Shown: positions 33,836 through 43,083, numbered from the stretch's first letter. The stretch is DNA of 64,000 nucleotides from Streptacidiphilus rugosus AM-16 (GCF_000744655.1 NZ_JQMJ01000004.1:620001-684000), one strand, 5' to 3'. Translations and numbers: made by a program. Notes: generated from the letters alone by a model not told the origin.

Positions 33836-34342
33836 TCAGGTGCGTACCGCGACGCTGGCGCCGGCTACCCGGCCTGTCGCCGCCGCGGTGTTCAAGGCGG
33901 CGAGCCGGGCAGCCTGATCTTCGCCGGGGATGTCCGGCAGGCCAACGTCGCCGCAGTACAGCACCAGCCAGCCCAGGCCCTCGGCGGCGTCCAGGAACCC
34001 AGGCGGGAGCGCCACGGTGTCCGTCGAGACAACGGCGCCGTCCTGAATGATCTCTGCGTGTGCGGCGGTGGATGAGCGCGGGACGAGATGGACCGACCAT
34101 CCCGGTGCCGCTCCCGGGACCTCGTGCAGGTCGCAGGACCAGGCGAAGCCCTCACTGTGCAACAAGGAGAGCTGAGGGTCGGGTGCTGCAGTGCCCGCCT
34201 GGTCCCGTGGACCGGGGTCTGCGGGAAGCTCGGCGATCAGGGTTGGCCGTACGGTGCGGCCGTGCCAGACCATGACCGCGGTGATGCGCCCGGCCAGGCC
34301 CACGCTTCCACGTGGGGGGCTGGCCTCGGCCCGGGACGTCAT
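33836..34342 (-). CDS. Hypothetical protein
   Basis: A 168-aa protein without signal peptide or membrane segment. It alternates short beta-type segments (TVRPTLIAELPADP, GFAWSCDLHEVPGA, WSVHLVPRSSTAAHAEIIQD) and ends with a helical part (DQAARLAALNTAAATGRVAG). Start ATG 34342 has GGAAGAGAG just upstream. The protein is not one I recognise; a small nucleotide- or sugar-binding role cannot be argued from the sequence. Confidence 0.6.
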   Translation of the reverse strand: MTSRAEASPPRGSVGLAGRITAVMVWHGRTVRPTLIAELPADPGPRDQAGTAAPDPQLSLLHSEGFAWSCDLHEVPGAAPGWSVHLVPRSSTAAHAEIIQDGAVVSTDTVALPPGFLDAAEGLGWLVLYCGDVGLPDIPGEDQAARLAALNTAAATGRVAGASVAVRT

Positions 34343-34674
34343 CGCTCTCTTCCGTCGTTCGGGGCGGCGGGCCGGGCCTGTTCCGGCACAGGTGCGGTGG
34401 GCTCGTTCTCGTCGGGCTCACGGCTCCCCGCTTCGCAGGGACCCGATAGACCAGCCATGGGAGTGCCGAGGAGGGCATAGCCCTGCTCGCGGTGGCCGGG
34501 TAGGCGGATCACTCGGCGGCCTCCAGAGGTCTCGGTAGGAGCCCCGTCTCGCGCGGGCCGCGCGGCAATGGGGACGCGATGGTGTCGTGAGCGCCCGGGA
34601 TACCTCGGGCGCGGTGACGACGGGGCGACCGAGGTGCCCGGGTTCGGCAGGAGTCGCGGCGCCCTGGGCGGGGT
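34343..34674. other. No supportable gene
   Basis: About 330 bp with no coding pattern I can support on either strand and no clear repeat. Confidence 0.4.
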
Positions 34675-35010
34675 TCACGAGGCGGCGGGCTCAGCCCGCC
34701 CGGCGGCCGCCTCGCGGGCGCGCACACGGCGCCGCACCCGCCTCAGGAGCGTTAGCACGGCCGCAGCGAGGCCACTGGAGGCCAGGAGCAGCACCGCGAG
34801 CAGCAGCACGGCCGCGCTGTGCACGGCGAACGCCAGCGCCAGCGCGACCCACCCGACGGCCCACGCCCATAGCACGGCCCAGTGCCGTGTCCGGTGCCGC
34901 CGCGGCGCCCACTGGTCGAACCCCTCCAGGAGCCGCGCCAGGTCGGGTTGCTGGGCGGCAAGTTGCTCCTCGATGCCGGCCAATTCCCGCCGGTTATGGA
35001 TAGACAGCAT
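34675..35010 (-). CDS. DUF3040-type small membrane protein
   Basis: A 111-aa protein. The N-terminal cytoplasmic helix (SIHNRRELAGIEEQLAAQQP followed by DLARLLEGF) is the hallmark of DUF3040 proteins of actinomycetes. Two membrane helices follow (AVLWAWAVGWVALALAFAV and AAVLLLAVLLLASSGLAAAV), and the tail is Arg-rich. Function unknown. ATG 35010, one codon after a GTG, has GGGAGG six bases upstream. Confidence 0.85.
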   Translation of the reverse strand: MLSIHNRRELAGIEEQLAAQQPDLARLLEGFDQWAPRRHRTRHWAVLWAWAVGWVALALAFAVHSAAVLLLAVLLLASSGLAAAVLTLLRRVRRRVRAREAAAGRAEPAAS

Positions 35011-35089
35011 CACGCGCCTCCCATCTGCGCCGCTCTCTTACATGGTCTCTGCCCGCGGTGGCGGCGCACACACGGCGTGGTGCGATGTG

Positions 35090-35362
35090 TCAGGTGCGGA
35101 TGTGGCCGTTTTGGCCGTCGTGGTGGTCCGCGCTCTCGTCGTCGAACCAGTGGCCGCCCTCGGCGAGGTACCGGAACGCGGTGGTCTGGCCGGCGGGCAG
35201 GACGGCGGCCACGGCGCGGCTGCCGTCCTTTCGTGGCCGGAAGGGGTGGGCACCGGGGGTCCAGTCGTTGAAGTCGCCGACGACGCTTACCGCGCCCGGG
35301 TCGGTGCCGGGCAGCACGAAGGTGACCTTCGTGCCCTGCTTGACGGACTCGCGCTCCAGCAT
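35090..35362 (-). CDS. Glycogen-binding (isoamylase early-set, CBM48) protein
   Basis: A 90-aa single-domain protein: MLERESVKQGTKVTFVLPGT, then VSVVGDFNDWTPGAHPFRPR and FRYLAEGGHWFDDESADHHD. The GDFNDW motif and the closing ADHHDGQNGHIRT are typical of free-standing CBM48 domains in actinomycetes, related to the carbohydrate-binding module of AMP-activated kinase. It is expected to bind alpha-glucans in the cytoplasm. A deleted relic of the same gene type, joining its first ten codons to the last thirteen, is at 60201-60272. Confidence 0.88.
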   Translation of the reverse strand: MLERESVKQGTKVTFVLPGTDPGAVSVVGDFNDWTPGAHPFRPRKDGSRAVAAVLPAGQTTAFRYLAEGGHWFDDESADHHDGQNGHIRT

Positions 35363-35570
35363 GAACAGCTCCAAGAGTGTGTGGTTGGGGAGAACTGCGG
35401 GGAGAGAGGAGCGTCGGGAGCGGTGGCGAAGTGCTCTTGCAGCAGCCACCCGGCCACCGACGACCAGACGATCACGTTGCCGGCCCCCGGCGTACTGGCG
35501 GCCTGCCTTCGAGGAGAGCTTGTGGAAGATCCACGAGGGTCAGCCGAGCACGAGCAGCTGGCGGACCCGG

Positions 35571-36116
35571 TCATGCCACGGAGTGGGTGACTGTGCCCGT
35601 GTAGGTGCCGCCCACGGCCGCGGCCGGCAGGGCAACAACGAGCGTCGGATTCCACGTGGCGGAGTTGTCACCCACACCGACGGTCAGGGTGTAGGCAGTG
35701 CGGGACGTGTCCAAGGTCGCCGCGACCAAAGCGGTGGCTTGTCCTGGGGTGAACGTACCGACCCCACTGGTCGCCGTGGCGACACCGGACCAGTACGACA
35801 CACCGGCGGCGGGGATCGTCTCGGCAGACGTGCCTCCGCCGGTGGTGAAACTGGAAGAGGTCACCGAAGTCGTCCAAGCCGCCGTCAGCAGGGCCCGGTT
35901 GTCGCTGACCGAGACCGCACCCAGCTGCGCGCTGACCGTTCCGCCCGGGGTGCTGGTGCCGAGGGCCGCACTTGCCGGGATGGTGATCCCGAGCGCGCCC
36001 CCGGACACAGTGAAGGTGGTGGTGGTTCCTCCGCTGCTGGCCGCATTCGAGGGCGCGGCGGACGCACCCACCAGCAGCACACCGACGGCCGCAGCCACGG
36101 GCATACCTGGTCGCAT
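35571..36116 (-). CDS. WxL-like secreted protein, short form
   Basis: A 181-aa preprotein. The signal peptide MRPGMPVAAAVGVLLVGASA is followed by a single beta domain of about 145 residues: TFTVSGGALGITIPASAALG, then LGAVSVSDNRALLTAAWTTS, FTTGGGTSAETIPA and the C-terminal AAAVGGTYTGTVTHSVA. The domain is the same as the last third of the protein at 36653-38164. Its end corresponds to the end of the WxL cell-surface domain (YTGTVTxxx). WxL domains bind peptidoglycan in Firmicutes. The assignment rests on this pattern and on the DUF916-like neighbour. Confidence 0.8.
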   Translation of the reverse strand: MRPGMPVAAAVGVLLVGASAAPSNAASSGGTTTTFTVSGGALGITIPASAALGTSTPGGTVSAQLGAVSVSDNRALLTAAWTTSVTSSSFTTGGGTSAETIPAAGVSYWSGVATATSGVGTFTPGQATALVAATLDTSRTAYTLTVGVGDNSATWNPTLVVALPAAAVGGTYTGTVTHSVA

Positions 36117-36652
36117 GGAAAACTCCTCCTCCGGTATGGCCTGGACCTGGCCCACCACGGAACCCGACCCGCGACGCATCTGCCTGTCCGTGGCCACCAA
36201 TCAAGCGGCAAGAACATTTCTAGTCGACCCTAGGGACGACAGACATGGTCAGCCACGCAATGCTGCGCCGAAATAGTGAGGCTCTGTGGCCTCCGGGCCG
36301 GAGTCACGGGCGGCAATCATGGAAATTCCCCAGGCCAGCAGAATTCCCCACTTAATCGGCAATTCAACAATGAGCCTTCTCCAGGGCTCCGTCCGAAGGT
36401 TGAGCAGAACAGTCGCGGTGCCATCGCCTCCTGGCAGGTTGATCTTTGCGGCCCTTCGCCCACTCATCTCCCCCGCAACGGCGCCGGGTCGAGGCGGAGG
36501 GGGCGCCCGTCCACACCTTTTGCCCACTGCTCGGCGCAAAGAGTGACGCCAGGCGCCAAAGGGGTCTTCAGCCAGAACCAGGGCATATTGACCGGGCGTC
36601 TCCCTGCGGGATATTCGTATCGAATCCGGGCGGTTTGATACGGTCCGGATTC
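36117..36652. other. Divergent intergenic region of the WxL pair
   Basis: A 536-bp region between the divergent WxL-like genes. It is less GC-rich than its neighbours (for example AATTCCCCACTTAATCGGC near 36340) and should contain both promoters. A minus-strand frame at 36249-36539 with one hydrophobic segment (PIKWGILLAWGISMIAA) exists, but I could not support it as a gene. Confidence 0.4.
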
Positions 36653-38164
36653 ATGCTGAGGACGGTGGGTATGGCGGCGCGGGCTACCGGATTTTCGGGG
36701 ATTGTCCGGGCAGGTCGTGGGGGTCTGGTGACGGTGAGTCAGGGGCCGGCCGGTGGGCCGGCGGCCCGTTCTGGCGCCGTCGGGGTTCCAGGTCGCGGCC
36801 AGCTGATCGGGGGTGTGCAGGTCCGCGATCAGCGCCGCCTGTCACGCGGGGCCCGTGCCCTGGTCATGGGTCTGGTAACCGTGCTGGCCTGGATCGTGGC
36901 CGGTCCGGCAGGGAGCGCCCACGCCGCGACGGCGTGTACGGCGGCCCTGTGCGTCCTGGACGCGAGCGCCGCGGACGCGCTGTACGTCCACCCCGGCAGC
37001 GTCCAGGTCAACGGCAGCATCCTGGTCGACTCGACGAACAGTCAGGCCGCTCTCGTCAGCGGCACCACCACGATCACCGCGACCGGCGGCACCATCGGCG
37101 GACCGGCCGCACCAGCCGGGTTCGCCACCTCCAACGGAGGCGCCTACAGTCCGGCTCCCGTCAGCCAGCCCGCCGGCACCGATCCCTATGCCGCCCTGGC
37201 ACAGTGCCCGGCCGCGTCGGCCTGCCCCACGACACCAACCCCGCCGTTCCCCACCGTCAGCCATCTCACCGGAAGCCAGACGATCAATCCGGGGGTGTAT
37301 ACCAGCATCTCGTCCGCAGGCGGCACGCTCACGCTCAATCCCGGCACGTACGTCGTCACCACGGGTGTGACCATCTCAGGCGGCAAGCTGACCGGCTCCG
37401 GGGTGACGATCTACCTTGCCTGCCCGAGCTACCCGACGGCGTGCGCGGCGTCCACCAGCGGGGCGTTCTTCACCGACCAGGGCGGAGGCAAGTCCACCCT
37501 CAGCGCACCGACCACGGGCGACTTCACCGGCATGACGTTCATCGCCGACCGCAACAACACCGCGACCGTCACGGTCTCGGGAAACGGCTCATGGCTCACT
37601 GGCGGGGGCGCCGTCTACACCGCGTCGGGGAAGTTCAGCGCCTCCTCAGGAGGCAAAGCCAGCTTTACCCGCGCCGTCGCGGACACGGTCGAAGTCGGCG
37701 GCAGCAACAGTACCCAGCTCAGCGTCATCCCGACCACGGGCACCTTGTCGATCAGCATTCCGGCGACCATGGGCCTCGGCGCCGCGTCACCGAAGGGCAC
37801 CGTGAGCGCGACGGTCGGCCAGGTGACCGTCTCGGACCAACGAGGGCTGTCCACCAGCACGTGGACGGCGAGCGTGGTCGCCACGAACTTCACCACCGGC
37901 GGCGGCACGGCGGCCGAAACCATCAGCGCGGGGCAGGTCTCCTACTGGTCCGGGGCCGCGACAACCACGAACGGCACGGTGACGGTCACGCCGGGCCAGG
38001 GCAGCGCCTCGGCCGAGCAGCCGCTCGGTAGTCCGGTCACCGCCTTCAGCTCGAGCGGCAACGGGAACAACTCCACGAGCTGGACTCCCACGGTGGTGGT
38101 CACTATCCCCGCCTCGGCGGTGGCGGGCACCTACACGGGCACCGTCACCAACTCCGTCGCCTGA
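36653..38164 (+). CDS. WxL-like secreted protein, long form with beta-helix domain
   Basis: A 503-aa preprotein with a long N-region and a hydrophobic core LVTVLAWIVAGPAGSAHA (about residues 75-92). Residues 95-350 form a repetitive parallel-beta domain: ALYVHPGSVQVNGSILVDST, INPGVYTSISSAGGTLTLNP, GTYVVTTGVTISGGKLTGSG, with a Cys pair around YLACPSYPTACAA. The last 150 residues repeat the domain of 35571-36116 (FTTGGGTAAETISAGQVSYW, VVTIPASAVAGTYTGTVTNS). It is probably exported and wall-bound through the WxL-like part. ATG 36653 was chosen; a start at 36866 would remove the unusual N-region. Confidence 0.8.
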   Translation: MLRTVGMAARATGFSGIVRAGRGGLVTVSQGPAGGPAARSGAVGVPGRGQLIGGVQVRDQRRLSRGARALVMGLVTVLAWIVAGPAGSAHAATACTAALCVLDASAADALYVHPGSVQVNGSILVDSTNSQAALVSGTTTITATGGTIGGPAAPAGFATSNGGAYSPAPVSQPAGTDPYAALAQCPAASACPTTPTPPFPTVSHLTGSQTINPGVYTSISSAGGTLTLNPGTYVVTTGVTISGGKLTGSGVTIYLACPSYPTACAASTSGAFFTDQGGGKSTLSAPTTGDFTGMTFIADRNNTATVTVSGNGSWLTGGGAVYTASGKFSASSGGKASFTRAVADTVEVGGSNSTQLSVIPTTGTLSISIPATMGLGAASPKGTVSATVGQVTVSDQRGLSTSTWTASVVATNFTTGGGTAAETISAGQVSYWSGAATTTNGTVTVTPGQGSASAEQPLGSPVTAFSSSGNGNNSTSWTPTVVVTIPASAVAGTYTGTVTNSVA

Positions 38165-38199
38165 ACCCAGCCCACGCATGCCGGCGTGGGCTGGGTTCA
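38162..38199. terminator. Bidirectional terminator sharing both stop codons
   Basis: A perfect 16-bp stem TGAACCCAGCCCACGC with loop ATGCCG. The outermost TGA of each arm is the stop codon of the two converging genes: 38162-38164 for the WxL-like gene and 38197-38199 for the DUF916-like gene. Confidence 0.9.
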
Positions 38200-39297
38200 G
38201 CCGACCCGCCTGCGGCGGGCCGTTCTGTAGCCGAAGACGGCCAGCAGGAAGAGCAATGACAGGCCGACGATGAGGGTCGCCGTCATGGAGGCGGAATCCC
38301 CAGCGGTCGGTGTGACCGATGCGCCGGCCCCGGCGTCGCCGGGGAAGGTGAGGGTGGCCATGACGGTGCGGTGGATCAGTCCACTGGCCAGGGTGAGGCG
38401 GGCCTTCCATGGGCCGTTGGGGATCCGTCGATCCAGGGGGACGGTGACCGGCTCGGTGTCACCGATGCCGAGTGTGGTGCCGAGATCGGCCGCGAAGGGA
38501 CCGGCGCTGAGAGATCCCGGCCCGTCGGCCAGCGACATCGACCCAGTCAGGTCCAGGGCACGCTTGCCAGTGTTGCGGACCTTGGCCACCACACGCGGGG
38601 TGCCGTCGGACGAGCGCGCGGGCGTGAGCTCCTCGATCCGGAAGTCGGACGGCGGGTCCCCGCCGGGGCCGATGTCGAGGTAAAGCCGGACGCCCACCCG
38701 GCTGACCAGGCGAACGTTCGAAGTCCGGTCGGCCGGGCCGGCGACCTGCGCCCACAAGACGGCGTACCGTTCACCGGCGGATGCCTTCGGCGGTACCCGG
38801 ACCGTTACGCGGACCACGGCCGCACCGTGGGCCGGCACCTCGCGCACGGCGTTGGCCGGCCCGGTCGACGGCCCGGTGGACGGCCGGGTGGAGTCGTGGG
38901 TCTGGGGCGTGCCGCAGTCCGTGGCCCCGTCGGTCACGTCCGCGTCCGAAACGCAGTCGTCCACCGAGATCCAGGTCGTGAGCTCGTTGGGGGTGCGGTC
39001 GGCTTCGATGGCGAAGCTTCCGCTGTTGATCTCCGCGGAGGCCGCGTAGAGGTCGACACGTTGGTCCACATCGGAGGTGTTCGTCACCTGCACGCGTCGG
39101 TGGATGAGGCTGCCTGGCGCGAGGTGGTCCACGATGTACATGTGCGCGCGTGGGTCGGCTTCGCGTTCCAGCGGCGCGTCCAGCAGCTTGAGGCCGATGC
39201 TGCCCTGACCGTCGGAGGACGGCGTGTTGGCGTGGGTGCCTGCGGCTGCGCTGCTCGCGCTGAGGGCCAGCGCGAGCACTGAGGCGGCCGTGCCCAT
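38197..39297 (-). CDS. DUF916-like (WxL partner) membrane-anchored surface protein
   Basis: A 366-aa type I membrane protein. After a short hydrophobic N-terminus (MGTAASVLALALSASSAAAG) comes an Ig-like region: PLEREADPRAHMYIVDHLAP, LIHRRVQVTNTSDVDQRVDL and DLYAASAEINSGSFAI, as in the peptidoglycan-binding DUF916 domain. A second part has TSNVRLVSRVGVRLYLDIGP and VVAKVRNTGKRALDLTGSMS, as in the partner domain DUF3324. The C-terminus has one helix (MTATLIVGLSLLFLLAVFGY) and the basic tail RTARRRRVG. In Firmicutes such proteins anchor WxL proteins to the surface. The N-region has no basic residues; no earlier start is available. Confidence 0.82.
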   Translation of the reverse strand: MGTAASVLALALSASSAAAGTHANTPSSDGQGSIGLKLLDAPLEREADPRAHMYIVDHLAPGSLIHRRVQVTNTSDVDQRVDLYAASAEINSGSFAIEADRTPNELTTWISVDDCVSDADVTDGATDCGTPQTHDSTRPSTGPSTGPANAVREVPAHGAAVVRVTVRVPPKASAGERYAVLWAQVAGPADRTSNVRLVSRVGVRLYLDIGPGGDPPSDFRIEELTPARSSDGTPRVVAKVRNTGKRALDLTGSMSLADGPGSLSAGPFAADLGTTLGIGDTEPVTVPLDRRIPNGPWKARLTLASGLIHRTVMATLTFPGDAGAGASVTPTAGDSASMTATLIVGLSLLFLLAVFGYRTARRRRVG

Positions 39298-39562
39298 GAA
39301 GCGGGCCAGACTGTGCGGTCGAATGGGTCACCGTCCGGGTGGGGGCGTTCACCGCGCCCGGCTGGGATCGCGGTGACGAGTTCGGGGTTCCAGGCTGCAA
39401 AGTTCGTCTCGGGTACTCCCGGTGAGCCGCCGGTGGTGGGGCTGCGTGGGTCTGCGTCTGGGCTGCCGTGTTCTAGGCGGCCCCCAGGCCCGTGCCCTGG
39501 TGGTGGTGCGGCGATTGCGAGCCCCGGCCGCGTAGGATGGGCCGGGGCAGGCGTCGGTCCGG

Positions 39563-40780
39563 CTAAGGCAACGTCAGCTTGGAGACCTGGTCCGTGGCGT
39601 ACTCGGTAAGCCAGAGGTCGTTGTCGGGCCCGGTGGCCAACTCCCACGGGACGTTGTCGGTGCCCGGCAGGGAGGTCATGGTGACCGTGCCGTCGACGGT
39701 GACGTCACCGACCGAGTTGCTGTTCTGTCCGGTGAACCACACGTTGCCGTCCGGGCCCGATGTGATGCCCCACAGTCCGGTCTCGTCATCCCCAGCGGGG
39801 TACTGGCTGAAGGTGCCTGCCGGAGTCAGGGAGTCGACCTGGTCGGTGCCCTCGTCGGTGAACCACAGGTTGCCGTCGGCCCCGGTGGTGATGCCGATCG
39901 GCACCGAGTATCCGCTGCCGGCGGTGGGAGCGGCGGTTTCGGTGATCGTGCCGTCGGTGTCGATGCGTCCGATGTTGCCGGCGAACGCCTCGGTGAACCA
40001 CAAGGCGCCATCGGGGCCCGCGGTGATGGTGATGGGGAAAGCCCCGGTGGTGGGCAGCGGATACTCGGTGACGGTGCCAGACGCAGTGATCTTGCCGATC
40101 GCGTTGCCATCGGTCTCGGTGAACCACAGGTTGCCGTCCGAGCCTGCCGCGATGCCCCAGGGATGAGCGCCCGCGGTGGGCAGCGAGTACTCGGTGATCG
40201 CGCCCGACGTGGTGATCTTGGCGATCTTGTCGGTGTTGTGCTCGACAGCCCACAGGTTGCCGTCCAAGCCCACCGCGATGTCCGCGAGCTGGGAATCGCT
40301 GCTGGGCGTCGAGTACACGGTGAAGGTGCCGTCCGTGGTCACCCTTCCAATCTTGTCGGCGCTGTTCTCGGTGAACCACATCGCGCCATCGGGGCCCTCG
40401 GTAATGCCGGAGGGGCCCGACCCGCTGGTGGGCGTCGTGTACGCGGTGATCGAGGAGTACTGCCGCTGCACCGCCTTTCGCTGCAGCGGCAGCATCACCG
40501 CCGGACCCTTCGGCTTCACCTGTGTCACCGGGCGTGTGCCTGCCGGCTGCGTGCCCTTGGGGCGCGGGCCCGTACACGTGTGGCTGTGCTTGTGGGCGTG
40601 AAGGTACTCGCAGATCCTCATCGCCGGGAGGGGCAGCCTCCCATGATGGCGATGGTGGTGCGGCGCCGGCGATCCGAACGCACCTGGGATCGCCATGGCG
40701 CTGGCGCTAGCGGGCACGCCGACCGCGATGGACACCACGGCCACCAGCAGGCGGGTGAAACGGGGCACAGGATGACGCAT
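39563..40780 (-). CDS. Secreted Vgb-like seven-bladed beta-propeller protein
   Basis: A 405-aa preprotein. Signal peptide residues 1-28 (LLVAVVSIAVGVPASASA), a His-rich spacer (SPAPHHHRHHG), then repeats of about 42 residues of the virginiamycin-B-lyase type: ITEGPDGAMWFTENSADKIG, IAAGSDGNLWFTETDGNAIG and ITSGPDGNVWFTGQNSNSVG among seven blades. Vgb enzymes open streptogramin rings with a His/Glu site; I could not confirm these residues, and many secreted homologues of this size are simple propellers. ATG 40780 follows GGAAGG. Its position beside the WxL/DUF916 genes suggests a surface role. Confidence 0.85.
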   Translation of the reverse strand: MRHPVPRFTRLLVAVVSIAVGVPASASAMAIPGAFGSPAPHHHRHHGRLPLPAMRICEYLHAHKHSHTCTGPRPKGTQPAGTRPVTQVKPKGPAVMLPLQRKAVQRQYSSITAYTTPTSGSGPSGITEGPDGAMWFTENSADKIGRVTTDGTFTVYSTPSSDSQLADIAVGLDGNLWAVEHNTDKIAKITTSGAITEYSLPTAGAHPWGIAAGSDGNLWFTETDGNAIGKITASGTVTEYPLPTTGAFPITITAGPDGALWFTEAFAGNIGRIDTDGTITETAAPTAGSGYSVPIGITTGADGNLWFTDEGTDQVDSLTPAGTFSQYPAGDDETGLWGITSGPDGNVWFTGQNSNSVGDVTVDGTVTMTSLPGTDNVPWELATGPDNDLWLTEYATDQVSKLTLP

Positions 40781-41573
40781 GAACAGGCCTTCCAAGTTGA
40801 GAAGCAGCAGAAGACCAGGTTCTCGCCCCATGCTCTCGCCAACGCCCGGCCTAGGCCGTTTGACGCACAACTTCACCACGCCGAGAACGTCACAGCCGGG
40901 GAAGCTCGCCGCAATTACCCATCCGCTAACTCAAGTTGGCGAAGGACACTGCGACAGGCCAAAGGGGCTCGGCGTGAAGCCCGTTGCCAGACAGCAGAGT
41001 TCACAAACTTCGTGCTCCCGGTCAGCCGGCACCGCTACCGGCTCCGCACCGAGCCACCCATGGTCGGTCCGGGCGCCGCACGGCACCGGAGCTGCGCAGC
41101 GAGTTCGGACGCGGCCGGCCATGGCCCGGCCGTAAGGGAGCGCCCGCTCGCTTCTGGGCTGGCCCCGGGCGTCGCCTTCGGCGGATTCTCAGGCCGTTCG
41201 GTGTTGCGGGTCAGCGGCGGCCGACGTCGGCGACGCGCCCCTCGGATTGCCATCGGTCCCGCACCACCATCCAGGCCGCCTTGGACGGACGCCCTGCCCG
41301 CCGGCGCGATCATCCCGCGCGGCGGAGGCATGACGCCCTGGTCCACGTCACCACCCGACCGGCCGCGCTCGAGCATCCGCTCCAGGAGTGCGGGTGACCG
41401 CTCGTCCGGCAGACCTCCACCGCCCCCTCCGCATTGCCTCCCTGACGGTTCACACGAACGCGCATACCGGGACGCCCGAATGGTCCTACCTGCGGCGAGG
41501 CTCGTCGGGCGAAGTGAGCGGCCTCGCTAAGAAGAACTCGCCGCGGGCAGGCACAACCGGATCGGAGGCCCTC
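40781..41573. other. No supportable gene
   Basis: Almost 800 bp between the divergent propeller and lipoprotein genes. Open frames on both strands exist because of the high GC content, but none has a family pattern or a consistent third-position bias that I can see. An LAxxxGDPDRPR-like frame near 41300 is not convincing. Confidence 0.4.
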
Positions 41574-42335
41574 ATGGACAGGATCGAAGCAGTGGTGAAT
41601 GGCGGCGGGCAGAGCACGCTGGGACAGCCTCGCCACCGCGGAGCAAGGATGGGCGCCCTGGTCCTCACCTGCCTTGCCCTGGCCTCCGGGTGCAGCTCGA
41701 GTTCGACCTCCAACGCTGTCGGCGCGGGCAGTGCGGCTGCCAGCGGCACGAGTGCCGCCGACTCGGCTACTCCCACCACGACCCTGTCCAGTCCGCAGGC
41801 GACCGCGGCCTTGCTGACACCCCAGGACGTCGGCGCGGGTTTCACCGAAGCCCAGTACACCAAGAACACCGCTCCCCTGCCCTGCGCGCCGGCCGGCAGT
41901 CCGACGCTGGACCAGCAGGTCCCGCCATCCTTCGTCGCAGGCCGGACCATTGTCGACAGCGCCCTACAGGCGGAGTTCGTGGAGGAGTTCAAGAGCTACG
42001 CCAGCGCTGCCCAAGCCACCAGCGCACTGAACACGGCCAAGAAAGGCCTGCAGTGCTCCAGCGGACACCTCTACGCCAGCGACGGCAGCTCCGTCGTCAT
42101 CTCCATTTCGACACCGCAGGACATCACCCAAGCGATGGGCGTGCCGGGTTTCACGAACGCCACAGCGTGGAGCGCCAAGTCGACCGCCGTCCAAGGTGAC
42201 CTGGTGGTCGCCCAGGACGGGAGCTCGTTGGTCTTCATGACCTTCCTGGCCCCTCCGAGCAGCGTCAGCAAGCTCCCCGACCCGGCCGTGGTCACGAGGA
42301 AGGCCTTGGAGAAGATCGACTCAATGGCGTCCTGA
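41574..42335 (+). CDS. Putative lipoprotein
   Basis: A 253-aa protein. The N-terminal 26 residues are followed by the lipoprotein signal MGALVLTCLALASGC (lipobox LASGC), then a Ser/Thr/Ala linker. The domain (about 85-253) has an alternating alpha/beta pattern with LLTPQDVGAGFTEAQY, LQAEFVEEFKSYASAAQATS and GDLVVAQDGSSLVFMTFLAP, with two Cys that may pair. Similar domains occur in actinomycete sensor-type lipoproteins of unknown role. The ATG 41574 has GGAGG upstream; the internal ATG before GALVLT could be the real start and would give a standard signal length. Confidence 0.82.
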   Translation: MDRIEAVVNGGGQSTLGQPRHRGARMGALVLTCLALASGCSSSSTSNAVGAGSAAASGTSAADSATPTTTLSSPQATAALLTPQDVGAGFTEAQYTKNTAPLPCAPAGSPTLDQQVPPSFVAGRTIVDSALQAEFVEEFKSYASAAQATSALNTAKKGLQCSSGHLYASDGSSVVISISTPQDITQAMGVPGFTNATAWSAKSTAVQGDLVVAQDGSSLVFMTFLAPPSSVSKLPDPAVVTRKALEKIDSMAS

Positions 42336-43083
42336 GGGCAACAACGGACATTACTGGCGCGCAGGCGCGCCGGGTTTGGGCTCAACTGGCGGGTGCGGGA
42401 TGAGCTACGCTCGCGTGACGCAGTCGGCCTTGCACACCGCCGGGCGCGGCGGAGCGGACGAACATGAGCAACCGCAACCCGCAGCGACAGTCATGGGGGC
42501 CTGCCCCCGGGCTGGTCTGCGCGCTGCTTATCACGTTGGGGACGAACTCCACTGCGGCCTTGCGCTCTTGCCTTCGCTGTCTGCTCGGGCACCGCACCAG
42601 CCGTCCGTTCACGTCGACCAAGCGGCCATCCGTGCCCGGGACTTCTCCGAACCGACCGGGCGCCAGGAGAGACCGCCGCTGTCGGCGAGCAGCATGTCAT
42701 CGGGCGCAGCTCGTTGCACAGCAGGATGTCGCAGCCGGAGCGCGGTGCCAGGACCGCCTACCCGCTGCGAGCCCATCCAGTTCCCGGACCACGGGTCCAG
42801 CTCCGCGTCAGCGCAGTCGAGAGCTCCCAGCCCAGGACCTCCCCCACTTCGTCGAAGCCCGGCGCGACCGGAATGGCCCTCAGGAAGACGAGCAGCAGCC
42901 CTCGGCCCCGTCCGGTAGCAAGAAGCCGGCCGAGTGCCGTCACGGACCGCAGTCTGCCGGTAACGTGATCACCGGCATTCGCTGTCCGCGCTAGCGCTTC
43001 ACCCGTTGCTGCTGTTCGGGGACGCGACCCGTCCAGGGGTCGGGAGTACTTCCGGCTCCTCTGTCCCGAACGGGAGAACGATC
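42336..43083. other. No firmly supportable gene
   Basis: Nearly 750 bp. An ATG at 42464 opens MSNRNPQRQSWGPAPGLVCA with a hydrophobic stretch LVCALLITLGTNSTAA, but the frame then loses character. On the minus strand 42758-42943 reads MTALGRLLATGRGRGLLLVF with no family match. The last 60 bases carry the upstream region of the cold-shock gene. Confidence 0.4.
43064..43075 (+). promoter_or_regulatory. Inverted repeat before the second cold-shock gene
   Basis: TCCCG-AA-CGGGA, eight bases before the ATG; the counterpart of the motif at 1351-1363. The right arm is part of the ribosome binding site GGGAGAA. Confidence 0.4.

Noticed and set aside
33636-33917. A resolvase start (LISHARVSTGG)
   Set aside because: Only eight residues match the serine-recombinase pattern and the flanking residues do not; likely chance.
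36249-36539. A 96-codon minus-strand frame with one hydrophobic segment
   Set aside because: No family pattern, poor start context, and it fills the region where the divergent WxL promoters must lie.
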